Positions 30,202-39,937 of a DNA stretch of 41,580 bases are shown here, piece by piece. Positions within the stretch are counted from its first letter, which is position 1. Every line of letters begins with the position of its first letter. This DNA comes from Mesostigma viride. Taxonomy: Eukaryota > Streptophyta > Mesostigmatophyceae > Mesostigmatales > Mesostigmataceae. The stretch covers positions 1 through 41,580 of the forward strand of contig RPFO01001037.1 of NCBI GenBank assembly GCA_009746045.1. Direction: 5' to 3'. A program made the translations under genes and the position numbers. Below the pieces are notes generated by a model that made no database searches, was not told the origin of the DNA, and saw nothing but the letters and a program-made list of their open reading frames with translations.

Positions 30202-31454
30202 GGGGGTGCTGGCATGCATCAATACCTAGGGGGGGTGCTGGCATGCATAAATACATGTGGGGGTGCTGGCATGCATAAATACCTAGGGGGGGGGCTGGCA
30301 TGCATAAATGCGTCGGGGGGTCGCTGGCATGCATAAATACGTCGGGTGGGGTGCTGGCATGCATAAATACCTAGGGGGGTGCTGGCATGCATAAATACCT
30401 AGGGGGGGTGCTGGCATGCATAAATACCGAGGGGGGGGGCTGGCATGCATAAATACGTCGGGGGGGTCGCTGGCATGCATAAATACGTCGGGTGGGGTGC
30501 TGGCATGCATAAATACCTAGGGGGGGTGCTGGCATGCATAAATACCTAGGGGGGGGCTGGCATGCATAAATACCTAGGGGGGGGTGCTGGCATGCATAAA
30601 TACATGTGGGGGGTGCTGGCATGCATAAATACCTAGGGGGGGTGCTGGCATGCATAAATACGTCGGGGGGTCGCTGGCATGCATAAATACCTAGGGGGGG
30701 TGCTGGCATGCATAAATACCGAGGGGGGTGCTGGCATGCATAAATACCTAGGGGGGGTGCTGGCATGCATAAATACATGTGGGGGGTGCTGGCATGCATA
30801 AATACCTAGGGGGGGTGCTGGCATGCATAAATACCGAGGGGGGGTGCTGGCATGCATAAATACCTAGGGGGGATGCTGGCATGAATAAATACCTAGGGGG
30901 GGTGCTGGCATGCATAAATACCTAGGGGGGTGCTGGCATGCATAAATACCTAGGGGGGGTGCTGGCATGCATAAATACCTAGGGGGGGTGCTGGCATGCA
31001 TAAATACCTAGGGGGGGTGCTGGCATGCATAAATACCTAGGGGGGGTGCTGGCATGCATAAATACCTAGGGGGGGTGCTGGCATGCATAAATACCTAGGG
31101 GGGTGCTGGCAAGCATAAATACGTCGGGTGGGGTGCTGGCATGCATAAATACCGAGGGGGGTGCTGGCATGCATAAATACCTAGGGGGGTGCTGGCATGC
31201 ATAAATACCGAGGGGGGGGGCTGGCATGCATAAATACCTAGGGGGGGGCTGGCATGCATAAATACCTAGGGGGGGTGCTGGCATGCATAAATACATGTGG
31301 GGGTGCTGGCATGCATAAATACCTAGGGGGGGGTGCTGGCATGCATAAATACGTCGGGGGGGTCGCTGGCATGCATAAATACCTAGGGGGGGTGCTGGCA
31401 TGCATAAATACCTAGGGGGGGGTGCTGGCATGCATAAATACCTAGGGGGGGGGG

Positions 31455-31644
31455 CTGCCATTCGTACCTTTTTTTCTTTTTTTATTTTTAAGCCGGCCTG
31501 GGGCAGCGGCGGCGGGTGGACGAAAACTGATAGCATTCCCGTTCGTGCATCCCGTGACCACCGGCCACCAAACGGAGGCACGACACGCAGGCAGATCAAG
31601 CACCAAAGGAAGCAGCAAGGACGTTGACGTTATTAACCAAGAAT
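31455..31644 (-). repeat. 190-bp block, copy 2
   Basis: Same length and, by eye, the same sequence as the block at 30012-30201. It lies 1,443 bp downstream of copy 1. Confidence 0.92.
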
Positions 31645-32352
31645 GGGGGTGCTGGCATGCATCAATACCTAGGGGGGGTGCTGGCATGCATAAATACATG
31701 TGGGGGGTGCTGGCATGCATAAATACCTAGGGGGGGGGCTGGCATGCATAAATGCGTCGGGGGGTCGCTGGCATGCATAAATACGTCGGGTGGGGTGCTG
31801 GCATGCATAAATACCTAGGGGGGGTGCTGGCATGCATAAATACCTAGGGGGGGGTGCTGGCATGCATAAATACCGAGGGGGGGGGGCTGGCATGCATAAA
31901 TACGTCGGGGGGGTCGCTGGCATGCATAAATACGTCGGGTGGGGTGCTGGCATGCATAAATACCTAGGGGGGTGCTGGCATGCATAAATACCTAGGGGGG
32001 GGGCTGGCATGCATAAATACCTAGGGGGGGGTGCTGGCATGCATAAATACCTGTGGGGGGTGCTGGCATGCATAAATACCTAGGGGGGGTGCTGGCATGC
32101 ATAAATACCTAGGGGGGGTGCTGGCATGCATAAATACCTAGGGGGGGTGCTGGCATGCATAAATACCTAGGGGGGGTGCTGGCATGCATAAATACCTAGG
32201 GGGGGTGCTGGCATGCATAAATACCTAGAGGGGGTGCTGGCATGCATAAATACCGAGGGGGGGTGCTGGCATGCATAAATACCTAGGGGGGTGCTGGCAT
32301 GCATAAATACCTAGGGGGGGGTGCTGGCATGCATAAATACCTAGGGGGGGGG

Positions 32353-32542
32353 CTGCCATTCGTACCTTTTTTTCTTTTTTTATTTTTAAGCCGGCCTGGG
32401 GCAGCGGCGGCGGGTGGACGAAAACTGATAGCATTCCCGTTCGTGCATCCCGTGACCACCGGCCACCAAACGGAGGCACGACACGCAGGCAGATCAAGCA
32501 CCAAAGGAAGCAGCAAGGACGTTGACGTTATTAACCAAGAAT
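32353..32542 (-). repeat. 190-bp block, copy 3
   Basis: Same as copies 1 and 2. It lies 898 bp after copy 2. Confidence 0.92.
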
Positions 32543-32723
32543 GGGGGTGCTGGCATGCATCAATACCTAGGGGGGGTGCTGGCATGCATAAATACCTAGA
32601 GGGGGTGCTGGCATGCATAAATACCGAGGGGGGGTGCTGGCATGCATAAATACCTAGGGGGGTGCTGGCATGCATAAATACCTAGGGGGGGGTGCTGGCA
32701 TGCATAAATACCTAGGGGGGGGG

Positions 32724-32913
32724 CTGCCATTCGTACCTTTTTTTCTTTTTTTATTTTTAAGCCGGCCTGGGGCAGCGGCGGCGGGTGGACGAAAACTGAT
32801 AGCATTCCCGTTCGTGCATCCCGTGACCACCGGCCACCAAACGGAGGCACGACACGCAGGCAGATCAAGCACCAAAGGAAGCAGCAAGGACGTTGACGTT
32901 ATTAACCAAGAAT
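32724..32913 (-). repeat. 190-bp block, copy 4
   Basis: It lies 371 bp after copy 3. The minisatellite between copies 3 and 4 repeats the order of unit variants that precedes copy 3 (TAGAG, CGAG, TAG), so block and flanks were copied together. Confidence 0.92.
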
Positions 32914-33748
32914 GGGGGTGCTGGCATGCATCAATACCTAGGGGGGGGTGCTGGCATGCATAAATACATGTGGGGGGTGCTGGCATGCATAAATACCTAG
33001 GGGGGGGGCTGGCATGCATAAATGCGTCGGGGGGTCGCTGGCATGCATAAATACGTCGGGTGGGGTGCTGGCATGCATAAATACCTAGGGGGGTGCTGGC
33101 ATGCATAAATACCTAGGGGGGGTGCTGGCATGCATAAATACCGAGGGGGGGGGCTGGCATGCATAAATACGTCGGGGGGTCGCTGGCATGCATAAATACG
33201 TCGGGTGGGGTGCTGGCATGCATAAATACCTAGGGGGGGTGCTGGCATGCATAAATACCTAGGGGGGGGGGCTGGCATGCATAAATACCGAGGGGGGGGT
33301 GCTGGCATGCATAAATACATGTGGGGGGTGCTGGCATGCATAAATACCGAGGGGGGGTGCTGGCATGCATAAATACCTAGGGGGGGTGCTGGCATGCATA
33401 AATACCTAGGGGGGGTGCTGGCATGCATAAATACCTAGGGGGGGGTGCTGGCATGCATAAATACATGTGGGGGGTGCTGGCATGCATAAATACCGAGGGG
33501 GGGGTGCTGGCATGCATAAATACATATGGTGGGGTGCTTTCATGCATGAAAAAATTTGGTGGGGTGCTGGCATGCATTAATACATGTGGTGGGGCGCTGT
33601 CATGCATAAATACATGTGGTGGGGTGCTGGCATGCATAAATACATGTGGTGGGGCGCTGGCATGCATAAATACACATGGTGGGGTGCTGGCATGCATAAA
33701 TACATGTGGTGGGGCGCTGTCATGCATAAATACATGCGGTGGGGTGCT

Positions 33749-34224
33749 GGCATGCATAAATACATGTGGTGTGGTGCCGCCATGCATAAATACATGTGCC
33801 AGCAAATCTGAGCTGCAAGGGAGCGAGAAAACCAAGAAAAAAAGCACGCAACACACCACGCGTCGTACCTTTTTATAGATGTTTCTTTTTTTTTATGGGG
33901 CCGGCCGGGGGCGGCGGTGGCGGCAAAAATGAAGCTAGTGACACCGCGCAGATGACGCCGTGAACATGTCGCGTTGTACCGTAGAAGATACGAACAAAAA
34001 ACAAAACACGAAAAAAGAGAGGCGGACCGCATATGACAGGGACGAAAAAAAGTCAGACACACAGCCTGTGTTATCTGGCATGCATAAATACATGTGGTGT
34101 GGTGCCGGCATGCATAAATACATGTGCCAGCAAACCTGAGCTGCAAGGGAGCGAGAAAACCAAGAAAAAAAGCACGCAACACACAACGCGTCGTACCTTT
34201 TTATAGATGTTTCTTTTTTTTTAT
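33749..34224. repeat. 148-bp direct duplication, 328 bp apart
   Basis: 33749-33896 and 34077-34224 are nearly identical. Each runs from GGCATGCATAAATACATGTG through GAGCTGCAAGGGAGCGAGAA and GCGTCGTACCTTTTTATAG to a T-rich end. Copy 1 is followed by ggggccggccgg, and copy 2 by a diverged form of the 190-bp block. The DNA between them (33897-34076) has no gene I can support. Confidence 0.85.
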
Positions 34225-34236
34225 CCTTGTCCTTCG

Positions 34237-34383
34237 GGGGCAGCGGCGGCGGGTGGACGAAAACTGATAGCATTCCCGTTCGTGCATCCCGTGACCACCG
34301 GCCACCAAACGGAGGCACGACACGCAGGCAGATCAAGCACCAAAGGAAGCAGCAAAACATCAACGTTAGTAACCAAGAATGGG
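34237..34383 (-). repeat. Diverged 190-bp block outside the minisatellite
   Basis: GGGGCAGCGGCGGCGGGTGG to GCACCAAAGGAAGCAGCA is the same as in the four internal blocks. After that it differs (AAACATCAACGTTAGTAACC against AGGACGTTGACGTTATTAAC). This is probably the source or a sister of the blocks captured by the minisatellite. Confidence 0.85.
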
Positions 34384-34709
34384 AGCCGGGGGAAAGATCA
34401 TACGGCGCTGCCATGGCAAGAAAACCAGCTAAGGGAACCCAGAAAAGAAAACATGCACGACAGCCTGCTTCAATAATGCATTGATTCCAACAAATGAATA
34501 AGTGGGGCTTACTAAAAGAAATGACATGCAGAACGCGTGCACTCGCATACCAAAAACAAGCAACAAAGCAACCGACACAGCAAACAAACAAACTAGAAAG
34601 AACGCAAGCTACCTACACGTCGACGTACCTTTGCAGAAACACTCGGGTCGGGGATGCTGCACACAATTAAAGGCACAATTAAAGGCATACACCATAAGCA
34701 AGCGAATCA

Positions 34710-34789
34710 GTTGACGGGCTAAACACAATTAAAGCAAACGCGACGTTCAGAATCACAGCTACAATTTCTGATTCTTCTAGCCCGTCAAC
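34710..34789. repeat. Nested inverted repeat (80 bp)
   Basis: The outer arms GTTGACGGGCTA (34710-34721) and TAGCCCGTCAAC (34778-34789) are perfect. Inside, AGAATCA (34749-34755) pairs with TGATTCT (34769-34775). 34384-34700 shows no gene I can support; it contains the doubled word ACAATTAAAGGC near 34668. Confidence 0.75.
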
Positions 34790-35074
34790 GAGCTGCTTGT
34801 GGACAACTATCTGTCAAAAGCATCCATGTACATCCACCGCCATTGCTCACCTCTTTCTTCTCCTTCGCTGTCGACAATGGCGTTGCTCAGTTGAATATGG
34901 CTGTCGGGTTGCTAATATCGTTGTCACTTTCGGCCGATGTCGCGAATACCCGCCGTTGATGCTCGGGTGCAAGGTGCATCCACGGTGTCGGTCTTCCAGG
35001 AGGCTGGAAAGCGCCAACGCAGCACCTGCAATTCAAATTCCCTGGTGCTGGTATGCCGACGCGCAAATGGAATG

Positions 35075-35265
35075 GCGCGGCGCCTAAAAGGCGCCGCGCG
35101 CGGGAAAAAAATTGACGCGCCAAACGATATGGCGCGGCGCCGGGACGGCGCCGCGCTGAAAAATACTTGCAGTCGCAACTGTGACGTGGCGCTGCAGACC
35201 ACACGGTAGGGAATTCGCAGCGCCATATATGGCGCCACGCCGACTCCTGACGCCGTGTGGCGCCA
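35075..35265. repeat. Cluster of GC-rich hairpins and palindromes
   Basis: There are two perfect hairpins with the same stem and different loops: GCGCGGCGCC-taaaa-GGCGCCGCGC (35075-35099) and GCGCGGCGCC-gggac-GGCGCCGCGC (35132-35156). They are followed by GGCGCTGC/GCAGCGCC (35188-35195 and 35217-35224), the palindrome GCGCCATATATGGCGC (35220-35235) and TGGCGCCAC/GTGGCGCCA (35230-35238 and 35257-35265). Confidence 0.9.
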
Positions 35266-35327
35266 CATGGACGCGGCGCTGCACACAGCTCGAGCCCATT
35301 TTTTCACATTCCTGCTACCTGATTGGA

Positions 35328-35430
35328 CGCCTGGCGGAGGAAGCTTTTCACGGCGCGACGCCGAGGGGCTTCAAAAACGTATATAAGCAGGCAAAATTTC
35401 TCCGAAATTTAATGAACGAGCGCGACGCGG
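35328..35430 (+). pseudogene. Possible fragment of a MYND-family N-terminus
   Basis: The plus strand reads RLAEEAFHGATPRGFKNVYK, QAKFLRNLMNERDAE. The NVYKQ-x-x-FL core matches the MYND gene at 22964-23722 (LQNVYKQVRFLSRVIFEE). No finger follows. The match is short, so this call is tentative. 35520-36090 is AT-rich and holds no gene I can support, only a decayed palindrome at about 35984. Confidence 0.3.
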
Positions 35431-36090
35431 AGACCATGCTAGTGTGCGGAACTGGTGAACCACACCGGTACGGGACAGATTCTTGGCTGATCCTCGTAGT
35501 ACCTCGTGAACACGTCTAGTAGGCCCGGGTTCAACTCCCGTCGTAACATTTTTTTTTGGGTTGGTGTGGCAAGCCTATAAAGCAATCCGCAAACCACTAC
35601 ACGGCTGGTAAGATTTAATATAATAGCAACCTAATAGCTATATCAAAAATGTTTATGGGCATGGAAATTTTTAATATGTTGATATTAGACTGCAATGAAA
35701 CGAATATGCAACCTGCCCCCCTATGTTTAATACAATTATTATTATTATTTGTGGCATGAATATAATAATTGTGTGAAATACAATGCTATGTGCAATATAT
35801 TGCTGGTATGCCATGCAATTGTAACCAACAGGTGCAAGACCAAAAGGCGTCTTCAGGGCCCACCTGCTGCGAACAAGAGCTATGGCGGCAAGAGGTGCGT
35901 GCAGGGTTACGGATTTACGGGGTTGTTGACCACCAAATTTGTTGTTACGTGTGTTATGGAAACATTTCAGTCGAATTTCTGGGTTCCAACGGTCGTTAAG
36001 GTTATAAAAAGTGCGTTGGGATTCGGAAATTCACATCCTGGCGTGTAAAAAATGCAGGTGTTGGCGAGTTTTCGGCCCGCTTTCAGGGGT

Positions 36091-36601
36091 CCAACGGCCG
36101 TTGGGTGTCTAAAATGCATGCGTTAGCGTGTTTCCGGCCCGCTTTCAGGGGCCCAACGGCCGTTGGACGTCGAAAATGCATGTGTTGGCGTGTTTTCGGC
36201 CCGCTTTCAGGGGTCCAACGGCCGTTGGGTGTCGAAAATGCATGTAAAGGGCGTGTTTCAGGCCCACTTTCAGGGGTCCAACGGCCGTTGGGTGTAGAAA
36301 ATGCATGTGTTGGCGTGTTTTCGGCCCGCTTTCAGGGGTCCAACGGCCGTTGGGTGTCGAAAATGCATGTGTTGGCGTGTTTCAGGCCCACTTTCAGGGG
36401 TCCAACGGCCGTTGGGTGTCGAAAATGCATGTGTTGGCGTGTTTTCGGCCCGCTTTCTGGGGTCCAACGGCCGTTGGGTGTCGAAAATGCATGTGTTGGC
36501 GTGTTTCAGGCCCACTTTCGGGGGTCCAACGGCCGTTGGGTGTCGAAAATGCATGTGTTGGCGTGTTTCAGGCGTACTTTCAGGGGTCCAACGGCCGTTG
36601 G
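36091..36601. repeat. 62-bp palindrome array (9 copies) upstream of the transposase-like gene
   Basis: Exact CCAACGGCCGTTGG copies start at 36091, 36153, 36215, 36278, 36340, 36402, 36464, 36526 and 36588. The spacer is GGTGTCGAAAATGCATGTGT, TGGCGTGTTTTCGGCCCGCT, TTCAGGGGT. It is unrelated to the spacers at 2 kb, 3.5 kb or 18-20 kb. The last copy ends 70 bp before the ATG at 36672. If the AG at 36687 is an acceptor, the array would lie in an intron instead. Confidence 0.93.
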
Positions 36602-36671
36602 GACCTACAAATTGGGTAATTGTTGGAAAGCAATAATTTGATAAAAAGTCAAAACTTCGTCTGGATTCTGT

Positions 36672-37838
36672 ATGCGCGCGGATGCAGGTGAAGCGCACAA
36701 CAAAGACCTAAGTCTCAAGTACGTCGAGATCAAGGGCAACCAACTTGCCCTCGACATGGCCAGCGCAATGGAATACTTGCTGAAGGACAACAATCACAAG
36801 ACTGAAAACACGAAAACTGCAGTAGGCTTGAGGGCGCTTGAGCGGCTGCCAGGTGCGGTTGTGAAGGTTATGGGGAAACAGTACCGCCCTGCGCTGAAAA
36901 GAAAGGCGTCGGAGTCCTTCGCTCAGGAGGTTGTCGCTAATATCGTGCAAGGTTTCCAGGAATTGGGCAAGTCGGATGAGCACAGGAACGCGAAGTGCGC
37001 TGTGCTGTCAATGTGCTTGGGAAAGGACGGCATGAACAATCAAGGGCATTGCACTCTCGCGCGGCTGCTTCACGTCACGCCCAAGGATATCCAGACCGCA
37101 AGGGGAATGAGGATGGGGGGCGACCTTCCCGCCCTGAAGGCGCCCCCTCGTGCTTTACGGTCGGACAAGTTTCCGGAGGAGGTCAAAGACATCGTCGGGA
37201 GTTACTGGTTGTCAGACCTAAACACGAGGGCGTCTCCCAACCATAAGGACGTGGTCAATGAGTTCGAAAGGAAGGGAAACGCCAGGATCCTCATTTCCTC
37301 CCAGGGCGGAAGGTACTATTTGGACTCGCTTGAAACGATTTACAAGCGGTTCTGTTCTGACGCGTCGCCGTACAAGGGAGGTATCGTGACGACTGCGGAC
37401 GGGACAAGGTACAAGGTGGGGTACACGAAGTTCGTGGAGTTCATGCCCAAGTGCGTAAAGGGCGTGTGGAAGGACCGGGACTTGTGCGCATGCGAAAAGC
37501 ACGTCGTCTTCGAGTCTCTGCTCTCTGCCTTCGCCAAAGGCGTCAAGGAGTTGAAGAGCACGCTGGAGATCGAGGAGAGGGAGGGTATCCCTTCCGTGCC
37601 TGACAATGCCCATGATTTCGTTCGACGTTTCACCTGCCACAGGGCTGAGAGGGGGGAGGGGGGGCAAGGAGGGGGGAGGACGGGCGGCCCGTTCGTTAAC
37701 GTCCCAATGAACTGCTTGGAAGGGACGTGCAACGAGTGTGGGATTTCCGAGTTCATCGTGACGGACCAGATGAAGGGGTGGACAAAGAAGTACACGTGGT
37801 TCGACTTCATAAAGGAGGGCACAGCGCCCCGTGGGACG
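36672..37838 (+). CDS. Transposase-like protein, exon 1
   Basis: This is the N-terminal part (389 codons) of a protein of the type known as long uncharacterised proteins in cnidarians, insects and fish. Visible features are a basic, possibly DNA-binding region (YRPALKRKASESFAQEVVAN), VVNEFERKGNARILISSQGG, and then the family's conserved block YTKFVEFMPKCVKGVW with C-x-C-x2-H (LCACEKH). Near its end is NCLEGTCNECGISEF (C-x2-C). The exon ends GTAPRGT before GTAAGC, phase 0. The ATG at 36672 is the first after the repeat array; a further upstream exon is possible. Neighbouring exons are at 38095, 39153 and 39917. Confidence 0.7.
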
Positions 37839-37843
37839 GTAAG

Positions 37844-38079
37844 CATGTATATTTGCATCGTTGAATATATATATGTAGACTTTCATACTTCCAACGGCCG
37901 TTGGCGTTGGGAAATTCCCAGCTGCTGACTTCCATTCTTCGGTCAATCCATGGTGCGCGGGCATGTATATTTGCATCGTTGAATATATATATGTAGACTT
38001 TCATACTTCCAACGGCCGTTGGCGTTGGGAAATTCCCAGCTGCTGACTTCCATTCTTCGGTCAATCCATGGTGCGCGGG
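37844..38079 (+). repeat. Perfect 118-bp tandem duplication filling intron 1
   Basis: 37844-37961 and 37962-38079 appear identical: CATGTATATTTGCATCGTTG ... CAATCCATGGTGCGCGGG. Each copy contains one palindrome (37891 and 38009). The intron is 37839-38094 (GTAAGC...TTGCAG). Confidence 0.9.
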
Positions 38080-38094
38080 TGTGTTGTGTTGCAG

Positions 38095-38850
38095 GAGGAG
38101 GATGTGGCGCCGCAAATGAACCTGCAGCAAAAACTCATCAAGTCAACCCTCTCGGAGCTCCATGAACTCATTACGGCGCGCTTCCCGGAATTCGCCATTC
38201 ACGTCCATACATGGGCCTGGCAGCACCACGCTTACAAGGAGTGCATTGACGTGATGCCGCTGGGAACGGTGGTGGTCCTGATGGACTACTCGGAGAACTA
38301 TTCGGACCACCTGCAGAAACAGTTGCAGGCGCAGTACTGGTACCCAAGTAGTTACGTCCTGATGCCGGTGATCGTGATGTACCGTGATCCCGTATCGCTG
38401 GAAATCAAAAGGGTGAAGCACGATTACATGGGGAAGGACGTACCGAGGAATGCCCAGACCCTGGAGTTCGTGATGAAGAATACCCTTAACGTGCTGAGGG
38501 AGGAGGGGGTGGAGGTGAGGAACTGGATCAGTTGGTCCGACAACTGTAAGGAGCAGTTCCAATCCCGGTATGTGTTGGCGATGGCTGCGGACCTGCTCGA
38601 GGCCGACCCCGACTTGGAATCATTGGAGTGGAACTACTCGTGTGCAGGACATGGGAAGGGGGAGTCGGACGGGGAGGGGGGGACGGTCAAAAGCATCCTC
38701 AAAAGAGCGCAGATGCAGGAGGACAATCGGAACCTGAATACGGTGGAGGCACTGGTGGCCTACCTGAACCGGGATTGGAGAACCGGCAAAGACTCGAGTC
38801 GACCATCGGCACAATCGGACGTGGTTCGACGGGCATTTCTTCTCGATAAC
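38095..38850 (+). CDS. Transposase-like protein, exon 2 (catalytic core)
   Basis: 252 codons, phase 0 at both ends (TTGCAG|GAG ... GATAAC|GTAAGT). It has the three hallmarks of the family: VVVLMDYSENYSDHLQKQLQ (Asp at 38284), NWISWSDNCKEQFQSRYVLA (Asp at 38539) and WNYSCAGHGKGESDGEGGTV (38632-38691), the last matching the HGKG-x-x-DG-x-GG-x-x-K motif of animal homologues. Spacing and motif order fit an RNase H-fold DD(E/D) transposase. That class is inference; the motifs are seen. Next come KSILKRAQMQEDNRNLNTVE and an FLLDN end. All catalytic candidates are present, so this part is not decayed. Confidence 0.8.
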
Positions 38851-38958
38851 GTAAGTAAAGACAGTTGCTTTCTGGTGGTCAAGTGCAGTTCTATAATTTG
38901 TCTCTGGTTACACTTTACAGAGGACAGCTTCCTTGATGCAGTTTGAAGTTTCATAAGG

Positions 38959-39105
38959 CCAACGGCCGTTGGAGCTGGAAAATCGTATAATTGTTGAGTG
39001 CCAACGGCCGTTGGAGTTGAGAAATGTACTTATATAAAGTTTCCAAGGGCCAACGGCCGTTGGAGTTGGGAAATCTTATAATTGTTGAGTGCCAACGGCC
39101 GTTGG
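38959..39105. repeat. Four palindromes inside intron 2
   Basis: Exact copies lie at 38959, 39001, 39050 and 39092 (spacing 42, 49, 42). Each is followed by AG(C/T)TG(G/A)GAAAT. Intron 2 is 38851-39152 (GTAAGT ... TTACAATTGCAG). The pair pattern shows that an 91-bp double unit was duplicated. Confidence 0.92.
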
Positions 39106-39152
39106 AGTTGGGAAATGTGCTGTGATGTTGTTTCATGGATTTACAATTGCAG

Positions 39153-39820
39153 ATTCTCACGTCCGGTAAGGAGCGAGGCCCGATCCGAGATATCTCCACG
39201 GCACACCAGTGGCGACTGGACAAAAAGGGCGAGCGGGTCGAGGTGGTAAAGCTCAGGCGTTTTTCATGCTTCAGTTGTGCGGAGTGCCGAGAGGGCAAGT
39301 GGACGACATGCCCAAACGATTGGAGCAGCTCGTCGTGGACTGTAAAACTCCAGGCGAGTAAGTCGCGGAACCCCACGCGATATCCGGGAACCCGCCTGAA
39401 CCACGTTCAAACGGCAAGAAACGAGTTGGGGCGTGGTTTGCAGGAGGGGGAGGCCGTCGCAGTCGCATCTGAGAGGGGGCACAAGGACCATGTGCCCGAC
39501 CACCCGTACTGGTTGGCGAAAGTTGTTCGAGTCGCCCACCAACTCGACAAGGATGAGTGTTTAAACAAACATACAGGGGGGGGGGCGAGGTTTTTAAGAA
39601 AGGCAACTGGGTAATGTACGTAAAATACTTCGAGAGGTGCTCCTCCTCCGGATCGGACGCCCGACGCTTCTTCTGGAACCCAGACGACCGAGAACCCTTA
39701 ACTGCAATCGTGTGCTACCTGAGCGTCGCAAAGGTCACGAAGGGCAAGTGGGAAGGACATCCGGACAACACGCGACAGGGCTGGTTCACAATTGCGAAGA
39801 AGGTGGACGCCGAAATTACG
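39153..39820 (+). CDS. Transposase-like protein, exon 3 (one frameshift at G10)
   Basis: It begins ILTSGKERGPIRDISTAHQW in phase 0, and contains a cysteine pair (FSCFSCAECREGKW) and HPYWLAKVVRVAHQLDKDE. At the G10 run (39580-39589) the frame must change, then VFKKGNWVMYVKYFERCSSS and VCYLSVAKVTKGKWEGHP follow to the donor ATTACG|GTACGT, again phase 0. The exon is 668 nt, one base short of a multiple of three, so a single missing G restores it. This favours a homopolymer miscall over decay. Confidence 0.65.
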
Positions 39821-39916
39821 GTACGTCATTCCAAACATTACTGTGTAAAATTGGTGTTTGTATGTCGCATGTGTTTTTTTGTCGACGGTCGTTCACCTTA
39901 CTAATGTTACATACAG

Positions 39917-39937
39917 GGCAATCAGCCTATACTTTAG
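39917..39937 (+). CDS. Transposase-like protein, possible last exon (GNQPIL, stop)
   Basis: After intron 3 (39821-39916, ending ACATACAG) the phase-0 reading is GNQPIL and TAG. A six-codon last exon is unusual but it fits the phase of all other junctions. Without transcripts this is a guess. The palindrome at 39980-39993 lies 42 bp past the stop. Confidence 0.35.
   Translation, partial: GNQPIL

Larger units (their letters stand above)
25157..33525. repeat. About 29-bp G-rich minisatellite, roughly 260 copies
   Basis: The unit is TGCTGGCATGCATAAATACC followed by TAGGGGGGG. The G run varies from 5 to 10. The three or four bases before it vary by region: TAG is the main form, with CGAG from about 27.2 kb, TAGAG from 27.1 kb, and CGTCG and ATGTG mainly after 29.6 kb. 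Four 190-bp blocks interrupt it on the right side. Units beyond 33.5 kb diverge to a 30-bp TGTGGTGGGGCGCTG form. Each unit carries a run of six or more G, so G-quadruplex formation is possible. Confidence 0.97.

Noticed and set aside
25195-33428. Minus-strand frames of the MHASTPPRYLCMPAPP type
   Set aside because: They are translations of the 29-bp minisatellite, which cycles through frames; they start and stop with unit-length variation.
33935-34591. Minus-strand 218-codon frame across the duplicated blocks
   Set aside because: It crosses two copies of repeated DNA and changes character at each block edge. The end of the block looks like an exon-intron junction (AAAAAG|GTACG), but I cannot support a gene.
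34797-35307. Arginine/alanine-rich frames on both strands
   Set aside because: They are caused by the GC-rich hairpin cluster, with no consistent coding strand.
35500-35560. tRNA gene (GGGTTCAACTCCC B-box-like word followed by T9)
   Set aside because: No matching acceptor stem, D-arm or A-box can be placed 40-70 bp upstream. At most it is a tRNA-derived remnant.
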